From contig NZ_CP108518.1 of NCBI RefSeq assembly GCF_035989885.1, positions 248,001-312,000 on the forward strand: a stretch of 64,000 nucleotides of DNA, read 5' to 3'. The stretch comes from Streptomyces sp. NBC_01232. GTDB lineage: Bacteria; Actinomycetota; Actinomycetes; Streptomycetales; Streptomycetaceae. The notes below the pieces were generated by a model. It was not told where the DNA came from. It made no database searches and saw nothing but the letters and a program-made list of their open reading frames with translations. The position numbers were made by a program, and so were the translations under genes. Every line of letters begins with the position of its first letter. Position 1 is the stretch's first letter. This document shows, one piece after another, positions 34,758 through 42,602 of this stretch.

Positions 34758-35141
34758 GTGACCGAGCGAGACAACCACGGCAACGGCACACAGCACGTCG
34801 TGGAGATCGTCGGCCGCGTGGTCGCCGTCCGGCCCACCGGCGAGATCGACATCGACACCGCCCCCTCCCTCAGCCACGCCCTCGCCGAAGCCATAAGCCT
34901 CGTCAGCGCTTCCCGAGCCGACCGCATCGTCGCCGACTGCAGCCGGGTCACTTTCTGCGACTCCTCGGGACTCAACGCACTCCTCGCCGCGCGACTGACA
35001 GCGGCCAAGGCCAACGCCGCAGTTCACTTGGCGAACCCGGCTCCCCAGCTCCAAAGGCTGCTGCAGATAACGGGCGCGGAGTCCCTCTTCCCACGAGAGG
35101 ACGATCTTCCTGCCTTCGGCCTGCCCTCGGCAGGCGTGTAG
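34758..35141 (+). CDS. STAS-domain anti-sigma factor antagonist (SpoIIAA-like)
   Basis: 127 residues. HVVEIVGRVVAVRPTGEIDI DTAPSLSHALAEAI and VADCSRVTFCDSSGLNALLA ARLTAAKA show the SpoIIAA/RsbV fold, with DSSG carrying the serine that an anti-sigma kinase phosphorylates. It would release a stress sigma factor when unphosphorylated. The GTG at 34758 has GAGGAGG upstream. It follows the HSP18 regulator by 56 bases on the same strand. A HATPase-type partner is at 54620. Confidence 0.88.
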   Translation: MTERDNHGNGTQHVVEIVGRVVAVRPTGEIDIDTAPSLSHALAEAISLVSASRADRIVADCSRVTFCDSSGLNALLAARLTAAKANAAVHLANPAPQLQRLLQITGAESLFPREDDLPAFGLPSAGV

Positions 35142-35282
35142 GGCGCCGACGAGCCACGGCGGCAGGCCGAGCGGCCGGGACGGACGCCTGTCCGGGCTTC
35201 GCCCGCCCCGGCAGGGGGTGATCAAGCCTGTGCGGGAAGGCGCCCAGCAGGACGGCACCGCAGGTCAAGGTGGTGATCAACG

Positions 35283-36008
35283 ATGGCCAGACCCGTCTGG
35301 ACCGGGATCCTCTCCTTCGGACTCGTCTCGCTGCCGGTCTCGCTCTACACCGCGACCGACATCCACACGATCCACTTCCACCAGCTGCAGCGCGGCACCT
35401 CCGACCGGATCCGCAACCGGCGGGTGAACGAGCGCACCGGCAAGGAGATGGAGCTGGAGGAGATCGTCAAGGGCTTCGACACCGGCGAGGAGTACGTGCT
35501 CGTCGAGCCGAAGGAGCTCGACGAGATCGCGCCGGGCCGGTCGAGGACGATCGAGGTCAGCGGGTTCGTGGACCTGGACACCGTGGACCCGATCTTCTAC
35601 CGAGGACCGTACCGGCCGCCGGGTGCCGCGACTGCCGTACGTCGAGCTCGGCGAGGCCCGCTACATCACCGGATTCTCGGCTCCTGCGACAACGTCCGCC
35701 CGGTGCAGGAGCTGGGCTTTCGTGACCACACGGCCTACCTCAAGGCGTTCACGGCCAAGCTCGGCGACTGCCAGAAGGCCCGTTACATCCTCCCCGAGGA
35801 CGCCGTCGACATGCGCCGACGCGCTGGCCTGTGCCCCGCCCTCACCTTCACCCAGGCCTACCGCGACCACTACCCCGAGTACGTCGCGCTCCGGCGCTGT
35901 TACACGCTCTAGACAGCCCCGCCCGCGAAGGCCGGCACCGGCACCACGCCCGCCGCGAAGAAGACAGCCGCCAAGAAGGCCACTTCAAGGAGGAAGCCCC
36001 GAAGCGAT
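35283..36008 (+). pseudogene. ku: ku gene with foreign centre and internal stop
   Basis: Residues 1-106 are a normal bacterial Ku N-terminus: MARPVWTGILSFGLVSLPVS, TIHFHQLQRGTSDRIRNRRV NERTGKEMELEEIVKGFD, GEEYVLVEPKELDEIAPGRS. After DTVDPIFYRGPYRPPG the Ku core is replaced by about 100 codons of an unrelated sequence (CDNVRPVQELGFRDHTAYLK AFTAKLGDCQKARYILPEDA...DHYPEYVALRRCYTL) ending in TAG at 35910. In the same frame directly after that stop comes a Lys/Ala-rich tail (GTTPAAKKTAAKKATSRRK) typical of Ku C-termini. The DNA-binding ring cannot form, so non-homologous end joining by this copy is lost. Confidence 0.6.
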
Positions 36009-36079
36009 GACCGTGGGAGGCCGGGTCCTCGCTCAGTACCGGCGTCGGCGTCCTCCCGGGCATTCGACATGCGGCAGAC

Positions 36080-36124
36080 GCGGCTGGGCCCCGACCTAGG
36101 GGGAAGAGGTCGGGGCCCAGCCGC
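36080..36124. terminator. Perfect 18-bp hairpin
   Basis: Positions 36080-36097 and 36107-36124 are exact inverted repeats with a 9-base loop. It lies between the ku remnant and the convergent CsbD gene and can stop both. Confidence 0.8.
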
Positions 36125-36148
36125 TGCGTCAGGTACGCGCGGCCGCGG

Positions 36149-36322
36149 TCAGTGGCGGAAGGCGTCCTTGACGTCTTCCTTGGCGTGACGGGCGTTGCCC
36201 TTTGCCTGCTCGGCTTCGCCCTCGGCGGTCATTCGCTCGTTGCCGACGGCCCGCCCGACGGTCTCCTTGACCTTGCCCTTGGCCTGCTCGGCGTGGGCCT
36301 TGCTCTTCTCCGTGCCCGACAT
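36149..36322 (-). CDS. CsbD family stress protein, second copy
   Basis: 57 residues: AHAEQAKGKVKETVGRAVGN ERMTAEGEAEQAKGNARHAK EDVKDAFRH. Same length and plan as the copy at 32224 but on the opposite strand and clearly diverged. ATG at 36322 follows GGAGGT. Part of the same stress-gene neighbourhood. Confidence 0.87.
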   Translation of the reverse strand: MSGTEKSKAHAEQAKGKVKETVGRAVGNERMTAEGEAEQAKGNARHAKEDVKDAFRH

Positions 36323-37184
36323 CGGGGACCTCCTCGTTGCTGTACCGGATTGGTCGTGACCGCTCTCCTGCTCCCGATCACCGGCTGCAAACCCCACCGG
36401 GGCTGCCCCATCTCCCTCGGCCAGGACACCGGCTGCCCACTCCTGCTACCGGCCGTTCCCATCCCGGAGGCCGTTCAGCGGTCGTCGCCGGACGCGGGCC
36501 GGGTGCCGAAGTTCCCGTACCCCTTGAGCTGGTGAGGATTCAAGCGTTCCCCCGAGTCGGCGTCCGGCATGGGGTCCGCCTCTCTGCCGGAGGTCCCGGC
36601 CCCTTCCTCACGTGTGGGCCCCGGATGGGCGGGACGGGAAGGCCGTCCGGCCTGTCGTGCACTCGTCTTGGCAGTCCTGCTGCTGACCGTGGTCTTCCGA
36701 ACAAGCAACCTGCCGGTCTTCCGGAGGGGTGGGGCGGCCGCGTGGCAGGGGTCAGCTGGAGATGGCTTCCAGGAGGTCACCGACCTGGGGGTCGGGGAGG
36801 GCTCGGGCCACGTCGAGATGGCCGGCGCCGACGCACTCTTCCCGATCACCGGCAGCTGACCGGGGGGCGGCACCCGGCCGGAGTCCCCCACACGGATCGC
36901 ACACCGGGCGGCCCACGGTCGGCCGTGGCACGGTGACAGGGCGATGAGAGGGTCCACGCACGGCGGGGCCCGGCCGGTTGACGCCACCCCGGCCGGGCCC
37001 CGCTACGAACACGGGCCCTTCTCAGCCCGTCGTTCCCTCTCCCGCCGCAGCCGCTCCGATTCCCGTCTGCGGCGGCTTCCGGCCGGGTGACGCGCACACG
37101 GCACGCCGCCCGGCAGGCCCGCCACCGCGCGGGCGGGGACGAGGATGCACGAACCCCTGGACCTTCTACGAATGGAGATCACCT
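36323..37184. other. Gene-poor stretch
   Basis: Scattered minus-strand pieces such as GHLDVARALPDPQVGDLLEA (about 36755-36830) and ERLNPHQLKGYGNFGTRPAS (about 36480-36560) look like protein but have no proper start or continuation. I see no complete gene. Confidence 0.4.
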
Positions 37185-37460
37185 GTGCTGGAACGCAAGC
37201 AGCTCAAGGGCAAGACCCAGGTCACCTTCGTCCTGCCCGAGGACAGCCCCGAGGGTCCGGTCAGTGTGGTCGGGGACTTCAACCACTGGAACCCCGCAGC
37301 CCACCCCCTCGAACCCCGAGGCGACGGGACCCGCACCGCGAACGTGGCCCTGCCCGCCAACAGCAGCCACTCGTTCCGCTACCTCGCCGCCGGCGACTAC
37401 TGGTTCGACGACGAGACCGCCGACCACCACGACGGCACCAACAGCCGCATCCACACCTGA
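37185..37460 (+). CDS. Glycogen-binding CBM48 (isoamylase early-set) protein
   Basis: 91 residues forming a single N-terminal isoamylase-type Ig domain: KTQVTFVLPEDSPEGPVSVV GDFNHWNPAAHPLEP and HSFRYLAAGDYWFDDETAD. The G-D-F-N-x-W motif binds alpha-glucan. No catalytic domain is attached; such short proteins may target partners to glycogen. GTG at 37185 with GGAG upstream. Confidence 0.85.
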   Translation: MLERKQLKGKTQVTFVLPEDSPEGPVSVVGDFNHWNPAAHPLEPRGDGTRTANVALPANSSHSFRYLAAGDYWFDDETADHHDGTNSRIHT

Positions 37461-37524
37461 ACCACCCGGCCGGCCGCACGACGTGATCCGCCGTGCGGCC
37501 GGCGCAGCCCTACAGTTCCCGTCC

Positions 37525-37854
37525 ATGAACGATCACGAGGACGACCTCTACCTGCGGGTCCGCGCAGTGCTGACCGCGGCCGGGTTCGAGGAGATCGCCA
37601 CCGGTGGCGAAGGCGTCCACCTCATCCACCACGCACGCGGCGTCATGGTCGGCTGGATGCCCACCCAGATCACCCACCCCGCCGCCCGCCGACGCGGACC
37701 ACGACGGACCCGTCCCGTCCGGGCAGACCTCCCCGGCCTGCGGCACGCCTTCACCCTCGCCCTTGCCGCCACCCTCCGCGCCGCCGACCTCACCGTCGAA
37801 ACCCACGACGACGAATGGCTCCTCGTCCTCGACACCCACCACACACCCGACTGA
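37525..37854 (+). CDS. Conserved hypothetical protein
   Basis: 109 residues: MNDHEDDLYLRVRAVLTAAG FEEIATGGEGVHLIHHARGV MVGWMPTQIT and LPGLRHAFTLALAATLRAAD LTVETHDDEWLLVL. This looks like a small alpha/beta cytoplasmic protein, seen as unnamed Streptomyces proteins. It begins a run of three small plus-strand genes. ATG at 37525. Confidence 0.6.
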   Translation: MNDHEDDLYLRVRAVLTAAGFEEIATGGEGVHLIHHARGVMVGWMPTQITHPAARRRGPRRTRPVRADLPGLRHAFTLALAATLRAADLTVETHDDEWLLVLDTHHTPD

Positions 37855-37911
37855 CCCCGACAGGGGGCGCGGCACTCGCCGAGAAAATCGAACACATGTT
37901 TCACTGGGAGT

Positions 37912-38163
37912 GTGAGACCACCGTTCCGCTTCCCCGAGGACCTGATCACGCTCCAGAAGGCGTGGCAGCAGACCTACGCCGAGCTCGCGCAGGCCTCCGC
38001 CGGGGCCGGTACAACCATGCTGCGGCGTCGGCTGATCACCCTCTCCGGAGCCCTGTGCACCCACCCCCACTGGGCTACCCCCACCGCCTGGCGGACCGGC
38101 AGCGTCGAGCTGCGGCGCGCCGCCCGCACCTCCGCATCGGCAGAAAGGGAGGGTGCAGCATGA
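37912..38163 (+). CDS. Small hypothetical protein
   Basis: 83 residues, basic and helical (FPEDLITLQKAWQQTYAELA, TTMLRRRLITLSGALCTHPH W). The GTG at 37912 is used. Its stop overlaps the ATG of the next gene as ATGA, so the two are coupled. Confidence 0.5.
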   Translation: MRPPFRFPEDLITLQKAWQQTYAELAQASAGAGTTMLRRRLITLSGALCTHPHWATPTAWRTGSVELRRAARTSASAEREGAA

Positions 38164-38327
38164 GCGAGCAGACCACCGCCACGCCCCGCCCGCAGGTCGC
38201 CACCTGGGCACCCAGCCAGACCGGCCCCTGCGCCCGGTGCCACGTTAACTGCACTATCGCCGGTCACGGCCTGCCGTGTCCGGCGCACCCAGGAAGTGCG
38301 TGTTACAGGATTTACACCGCCAGCTGA
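38160..38327 (+). CDS. Small cysteine-containing protein
   Basis: 55 residues with a C-x-x-C pair (GPCARCHVNCTIAGHGLPCP) and a further Cys, possibly a small zinc-binding protein. The end (GSACYRIYTAS) may be abnormal. Coupled to the upstream gene by a 4-base overlap. Function unknown. Confidence 0.45.
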   Translation: MSEQTTATPRPQVATWAPSQTGPCARCHVNCTIAGHGLPCPAHPGSACYRIYTAS

Positions 38328-38440
38328 TCGAAGGTGGGGGCGAAGTACCTCGCCTTGGCTCGGTCGTCGAGCGGGAGTCCATACCCCGGTACGCCGTTCT
38401 CGGGCCTGACGGGACCGCCGTCGCCACTGGCAGTGGCCGG

Positions 38441-39115
38441 CTACACGTGGTTGGGCCGGAAGGCGCTCAGCTCATCGGCGACGGCACTGAGCCAGCTGCC
38501 CGCCGAGTGGTCTCCCGGCGGTTCGAGCTCCATTCCCAGTTCTGCCACGGCGAGTGCGTGGTCGGCCTCGTCCAGTCCGAGTGCGAGCAGCTCGCGGATC
38601 TCGCCGACGACGCGGGCCACGAGAGTGCGGTCTGTCGAGTCGGCGTAGTCGCGGACGGCCGCCTCGTGGTCGGTGAACTCGTCCGGCATGTCCTGCGAGA
38701 ACCAGCCGCCGAGGAACTGTCCGAGTTCGGGGAAACGCGCATGCCATTCCCAACGGGTCTCGGGCAGCTCCGATGGGCGAGGAACCTCTCCGCTCTCGAT
38801 GCTCTGCTGGATGTGGTCGGCAAGCTGGACGAGCCATGCCTGGATCTCGGAGTCTGATAGGCCGATGTCCGGGACCGGGTAGAACTCGCCGAGCCGCTGA
38901 CGCAGCCGACCGGGCGGGTTGTTGGCGTAAGCGCGCAGTTGCTGCTCCGCGACGGACAGAGCCCAGGGGCGGGTGTGCCAGGTGTGCCGCACGTAGGCCC
39001 GGAGGGCGAGGCTGGGCCGGTCGGGTTCGTCGGCGGCGGGCTGGCCGAGGTAGGCGCTGATCACCTGGTCCAGCTCGCCGTAGCGGCGGTCGAAGTCGAT
39101 GGGCTTCATGGACAT
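38441..39115 (-). CDS. CdiI-type contact-dependent inhibition immunity protein
   Basis: 224 residues, acidic, cytoplasmic. The C-terminal half has the CdiI_2 pattern (FPELGQFLGGWFSQDMPDEF, HEAAVRDYADSTD, VVGEIRELLALGLDEADHAL), and the N-terminal part begins with the related FDRRYGELDQVISAYLGQ, followed by LRAYVRHTWHTRPWALSVAE and RLGEFYPVPDIG. It would bind and block a toxin. It is the last gene of the minus-strand operon, 12 bases after the orphan RNase A-like gene. ATG at 39115. Confidence 0.68.
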   Translation of the reverse strand: MSMKPIDFDRRYGELDQVISAYLGQPAADEPDRPSLALRAYVRHTWHTRPWALSVAEQQLRAYANNPPGRLRQRLGEFYPVPDIGLSDSEIQAWLVQLADHIQQSIESGEVPRPSELPETRWEWHARFPELGQFLGGWFSQDMPDEFTDHEAAVRDYADSTDRTLVARVVGEIRELLALGLDEADHALAVAELGMELEPPGDHSAGSWLSAVADELSAFRPNHV

Positions 39116-39127
39116 CGGGTGTGGCCT

Positions 39128-39427
39128 CTACAGGTAGATCGGGACGGTGGTGTGTACGACGAAGCCGTGAGGTGCGCCGGGCTCGCGCCGGAGCACCACC
39201 CGCGCGGCCCGTACGTCCACAGGCCCGCGCCCGGCGAAGGCCATGGCCTGGAGCAGGACACGGCCGACCGGATCGGGACGGGAAGGCCAGGCCGCTTCGA
39301 GGGTGATCCGGAGGCGGGTGCCCTGGGCGAGCCAGCGGTGGACGGCCTGCTCGTTACGGGTGATGACCTCCTGGGTGGCCCATTGGGCGGTTTCCCGGTC
39401 GGGGTAGGTGGCGGTTCGCGTCAGCAT
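39128..39427 (-). CDS. Orphan RNase A-like (CdiA-CT type) domain, N-terminal catalytic part missing
   Basis: 99 residues. TATYPDRETAQWATQEVITR NEQAVHRWL, then WPSRPDPVGRVLLQA, ARVVLRREP and GFVVHTTVP match the second half of bacterial RNase A-like toxin domains and align with residues 468-568 of the toxin upstream. The C-terminal catalytic His is kept (H92 in FVVHT), but the family's first His/Lys segment (HTLEKHVGK in the toxin) is absent, as is any export domain. It is unlikely to be an active RNase by itself; it could be a spare module, a decoy, or a binding part of the immunity system. ATG at 39427; 12 bases before the CdiI gene. Confidence 0.65.
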   Translation of the reverse strand: MLTRTATYPDRETAQWATQEVITRNEQAVHRWLAQGTRLRITLEAAWPSRPDPVGRVLLQAMAFAGRGPVDVRAARVVLRREPGAPHGFVVHTTVPIYL

Positions 39428-39451
39428 GGATTCCCAGTTCGGTGGATCTGA

Positions 39452-40027
39452 TCAGGTGGGGTCGAAGTACCAGATCATCGCGACTTCGGCGTCGTTGACG
39501 GCAATCAGACCGGCATCCCAGCCGTAGCGGCTGAACGGATCCGTCAGGCGGACGGGCTGCTCGTAAAAGTCCGGGTTTTCGGTCTTCCACCCCACATTGG
39601 AGTAGAAGCGTGTGCCGTGGAGGAAGCGCGAGAGGATCAGACGCGCTCGGCGTTCCATTTCGGGCCGGTCACGTCCGAAATCAGCCGCCTTGGCCACCTC
39701 CAGGCCGGGAATGCCGAGCAGGACGACCAGCGACTGGACCGAGCTCCGGGGAAGCTCGGTCACTCGCTGCCGGAAGCGGACCACGTCTTCGGGTGTGGTC
39801 GGGGCCTCGGCGAAGGGGAACAGCGGATCGTCCCGTCGTTCGTCCTCGTCCTCGTCCGGATCGAGCGATCGCCATCCGCGTGGGTCGGAAGTCTGACCGC
39901 GCATGATCGCGGCGGCGTCGAGCCACCACTCCTCGTGCTCCCGGCGGACAACGGATACGGAGGTATAGCTGTATTGGTAGAGCTCGAGCGCGTCTGCCCA
40001 CGCCTCCGCGGTGAGTTCAGTCATCAT
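39452..40027 (-). CDS. Unknown protein directly after the toxin; candidate immunity factor
   Basis: 191 residues, very acidic centre (RSLDPDEDEDERRDDPLFPF). Other parts: AEAWADALELYQYSYTSVSV, VVRFRQRVTELPRSSVQSLV VLLGIPGLEVAKAADF, WDAGLIAVNDAEVAMIWYFD. No family recognised. It begins 8 bases after the toxin stop, and its ribosome site lies at the toxin's end, so coupling is likely. Position and acidity suggest an immunity protein for the RNase toxin; this is inference. Confidence 0.6.
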   Translation of the reverse strand: MMTELTAEAWADALELYQYSYTSVSVVRREHEEWWLDAAAIMRGQTSDPRGWRSLDPDEDEDERRDDPLFPFAEAPTTPEDVVRFRQRVTELPRSSVQSLVVLLGIPGLEVAKAADFGRDRPEMERRARLILSRFLHGTRFYSNVGWKTENPDFYEQPVRLTDPFSRYGWDAGLIAVNDAEVAMIWYFDPT

Positions 40028-40035
40028 TCACTCCA

Positions 40036-41742
40036 CTACTCAGGTGACGATGTGTGGACGACGAAAGGCGGATTCAGGTTCGGGTCGTACTGAAGGCGCG
40101 TTCGCACACCTTTGGCATCCTCAACGGGCATCGGCACGTTGTTCACACCCCGAGAGGTCCGTCCGGTCACTGCGTCTCCGGTGAGCGGGCCTTCCAACGG
40201 TATCGATGGCACGACGATGGACAGTGCACGTTTGGCCGGGGGAGGATTCTTCAGCCATTCCTGGATTTCCGCGGTGTTGTGGCGGATGTTGTACTGAGTG
40301 TATTTCTGGGCGGACTCAAAGTCGGCGAAGCTCGACGCCGACATGAGCTCGAGCTTCCCGGACGGCTTGGTTTGGTCCCGGTGCCTTTGCATCAGCTGCT
40401 CATCGGTCTTGCCGACGTGCTTCTCCAGGGTGTGCCCGCCCCCGAGGTCCTCGTTCGTCGCCAGGTCGAACGAGTACATGAACAGGCTGGGGCTCGAGCC
40501 ACCGCGCTGCCAGCTGTGCTCCTGCTTGAACTCGTTGAGCGACCGCGCACCGAACCCCTGGGCGCGCGCGATTTCGGACTGGTACGTCGGGGCGCTGAGG
40601 ATCGCCTCTTCCAATTCCGGTACGAGCGCAATCAGCTTGTCCGCCGCTGCGTCGAACTCATGGTGATAATTGTCGACGGCTGCGTCCACGGTCGCTTGGT
40701 CCATGTGAGACCGGAATGAGAGCATGACTTCGCCGACGATCGCACCGACCCCGAGCTTGGTGACGTCCCCCAAGCCCAAGCCGCCCGTGAAGTCCTTGGC
40801 CGTGGCCCTGGCGGCCTCTTTGCCGCAACGCTCGGTCGTCGCCCTGGTGGTGTCCATGACCTGGGCGAGGTGGTCGAGGGTCTCCTGAAGCGCGTCCGCC
40901 GTCTTCTTCAGCACGTCGACGATGGGACGCCGGCCGGCGGGCGGCAGATCCCGATTGGTCCGCCAGCTACGGCCGGTCTCCGCCCTGTTGCGGTTCTCGT
41001 CGAGGGCCCTGCCCCACTCGGTCGAGCCCCAGACACTCTGTCCGAACGCGCGCATCGCGCGCTGCCATTCACTATTGCCGCGCGTGTCGGTGATGGTGGA
41101 GATCGCATCGGTGAACTCGTCGGAAGCCTTCGTGGTTTCGCCCGCGATGAGGCGCCAGGACTTTGCCATGTTCCGGCCATCCTCCTGCTTGAAGCCAGGA
41201 GTGATCTCGTGTGCCTTCCCGAGGCGCAGAAGATGCTGGAACGAGGGCCCGACGATGAGGGCGAGCCAGTCGGGGAACTCGCCGAGGATCCCGGAGATCC
41301 ACCAAGAGTCGGCGTCCTCTCCGGTGCCCGACCACTTGATGCTGTTGACGGGGCCGTACCGAGGCGGCTTGTCGATGACGACGGGCTCCGGGGCGCTCCT
41401 CGGCTGCGTACCCTTGCGACCACTCGCCTCCCAGTCGGCCAGCACATAGTGGTTGGCGGTGACGGTCAGGCCCACGGCGGCGCCGCCGACGCTGACCACG
41501 CTCCTGCCCCAGGCCTCCAGGAACTTCTCCGTCACGATCATGTAGGCAACCGCGAAGTTGTGGGCGCCCCAGCCTCTGCCGGCGGACTGGTTGTACTTGT
41601 TCAGCGCGTCGACGAGCGCGGATGCCCGGTCGGCGTGGGCGAACTGCGCATCCTTCACCAGCTCCGAGGCGTGGTAGACGTGCACCGGCTGGACGTCGAA
41701 GCCGCCGTTCTGGTTTGGCGGGGGCGGAGCAGTCCCTGCCAT
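40036..41742 (-). CDS. WXG100-associated polymorphic toxin with RNase A-like C-terminus
   Basis: 568 residues. The N-terminal 110 residues (HVYHASELVKDAQFAHADRA, GAHNFAVAYMIVTEKFLEAW GRSVVSVGG) are a helical export/assembly region; the middle (about 150-400) is helical. The C-terminal 130 residues are an RNase A-like CdiA-CT domain: GGGHTLEKHVGKTDEQLMQR (H437, H442, K445), SSFADFESAQKYTQYNIRHN and FVVHTSS (H563). It would cut RNA in a rival or sibling cell. No LXG name fits exactly, but location behind two WXG100 genes argues for type VII (ESX-like) export. Its ATG overlaps the upstream stop (TGATG). Longer N-terminal extensions are rejected. Confidence 0.8.
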   Translation of the reverse strand: MAGTAPPPPNQNGGFDVQPVHVYHASELVKDAQFAHADRASALVDALNKYNQSAGRGWGAHNFAVAYMIVTEKFLEAWGRSVVSVGGAAVGLTVTANHYVLADWEASGRKGTQPRSAPEPVVIDKPPRYGPVNSIKWSGTGEDADSWWISGILGEFPDWLALIVGPSFQHLLRLGKAHEITPGFKQEDGRNMAKSWRLIAGETTKASDEFTDAISTITDTRGNSEWQRAMRAFGQSVWGSTEWGRALDENRNRAETGRSWRTNRDLPPAGRRPIVDVLKKTADALQETLDHLAQVMDTTRATTERCGKEAARATAKDFTGGLGLGDVTKLGVGAIVGEVMLSFRSHMDQATVDAAVDNYHHEFDAAADKLIALVPELEEAILSAPTYQSEIARAQGFGARSLNEFKQEHSWQRGGSSPSLFMYSFDLATNEDLGGGHTLEKHVGKTDEQLMQRHRDQTKPSGKLELMSASSFADFESAQKYTQYNIRHNTAEIQEWLKNPPPAKRALSIVVPSIPLEGPLTGDAVTGRTSRGVNNVPMPVEDAKGVRTRLQYDPNLNPPFVVHTSSPE

Positions 41743-42047
41743 CAGGCCGCTCCCCATCCGCGCAGCACAGCCTTGTGGGCGTTCGCGTAGCTGTGGTGTC
41801 CATTGACGACGATGTCGTGGAGCCAGGCCTGGGTCGCGACCAGGTCCTGCGCCGACCGGTCCCATCGGTCGAGTTGGTCGATGAACGACTGCCTGGCTTC
41901 GCCGTCCCAGGTCAACACGACCTTCTCGGCCCGTTCGTAGAGCACGTCCAGCTGCTCGTTGAGTGTCTTGAGGATGGCCTCAAGGTCGCCCGCGAGCTTC
42001 TGCTGCGTCGCGAAGTCGACTGATATCCCCTCGTCACCAGACGGCAC
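41742..42047 (-). CDS. WXG100 family protein (EsxA-like)
   Basis: 101 residues, two-helix hairpin with the turn W-D-G in VVLTWDGEARQSFIDQLDRW DRS. FATQQKLAGDLEAILKTLNE QLDVLYERAEK forms helix 1. This is a typical small type VII secretion partner that would pair with the upstream WXG protein or with the toxin. Starts with GTG at 42047 and ends overlapping the toxin start. Confidence 0.85.
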   Translation of the reverse strand: MPSGDEGISVDFATQQKLAGDLEAILKTLNEQLDVLYERAEKVVLTWDGEARQSFIDQLDRWDRSAQDLVATQAWLHDIVVNGHHSYANAHKAVLRGWGAA

Positions 42048-42094
42048 GGTTCCCCCTCGTGTCCTTGATGGCTGGTCGAGCCGGTGTTATCTGC

Positions 42095-42487
42095 TCACAG
42101 GTTGGCTATGCGGCTGCGTGGCGCGGCGACCGGTGCGAGGTTCGGTGTGGAGAGGACGTCCGCCTCCCCTGACACGTCAGCCCCTGCCTGTACCCGTCTG
42201 AACTGCTGCAGGACTTCGAGCTCCTGCGCCGTGAACCCGCCCTCGCTGAGGCGCATCGCCTCAGCGAGCAGCTTCATGGTCCCCCTGATCCTTACGGCGT
42301 CCTCCGCTGCCGCGCGATGCCGGGCGCGGTACGCCTCGGCCGCCGGCCCCCGCCACCGCGCCTCGATGGCGTCCACGATCTCGTCCATGCGCAGCAGTTG
42401 TTTCGTCAGAACTTCCTGCATCGAGTCGAGGTCGCGGGCGAGACCCTTGAGCCGCTCGGCCTCCACCGAGAGATCTGCGTTTCCCAC
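42095..42487 (-). CDS. WXG100 family protein with C-terminal extension
   Basis: 130 residues. Helix 1 LSVEAERLKGLARDLDSMQE VLTKQLLRMDEIVDAIEAR, turn WRG, helix 2 AAEAYRARHRAAAEDAVRIR. A 40-residue tail follows (ELEVLQQFRRVQAGADVSGE...), longer than in standard Esx proteins. It starts with GTG at 42487 preceded by GGGAGG and is the first gene of the toxin operon; 47 bases separate it from the second WXG gene. Confidence 0.85.
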   Translation of the reverse strand: MGNADLSVEAERLKGLARDLDSMQEVLTKQLLRMDEIVDAIEARWRGPAAEAYRARHRAAAEDAVRIRGTMKLLAEAMRLSEGGFTAQELEVLQQFRRVQAGADVSGEADVLSTPNLAPVAAPRSRIANL

Positions 42488-42560
42488 GGTGCCTCCCTCC
42501 CCTGAGTTCCGGGTCGACAGATGATCAACATGTTTGACCTTAGCAAAAACGTTCGATCAG

Positions 42561-42573
42561 ATTTGATTCAAAT
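42561..42573. promoter_or_regulatory. Palindrome in the AT-rich promoter region of the toxin operon
   Basis: ATTTGA-T-TCAAAT, a 6+1+6 perfect dyad, inside the only AT-rich segment nearby (about 42525-42580), 74 bases before the first WXG start. Probable operator; regulator unknown. Confidence 0.45.
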
Positions 42574-42602
42574 AGGGGCACCGATCGGCAACCCGTGATC
42601 GC

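Noticed and set aside
41743..41865. Longer N-terminus for the RNase toxin
   Set aside because: It would overlap the WXG100 gene and has poor composition; the ATG at 41742 overlapping the upstream stop is far better.
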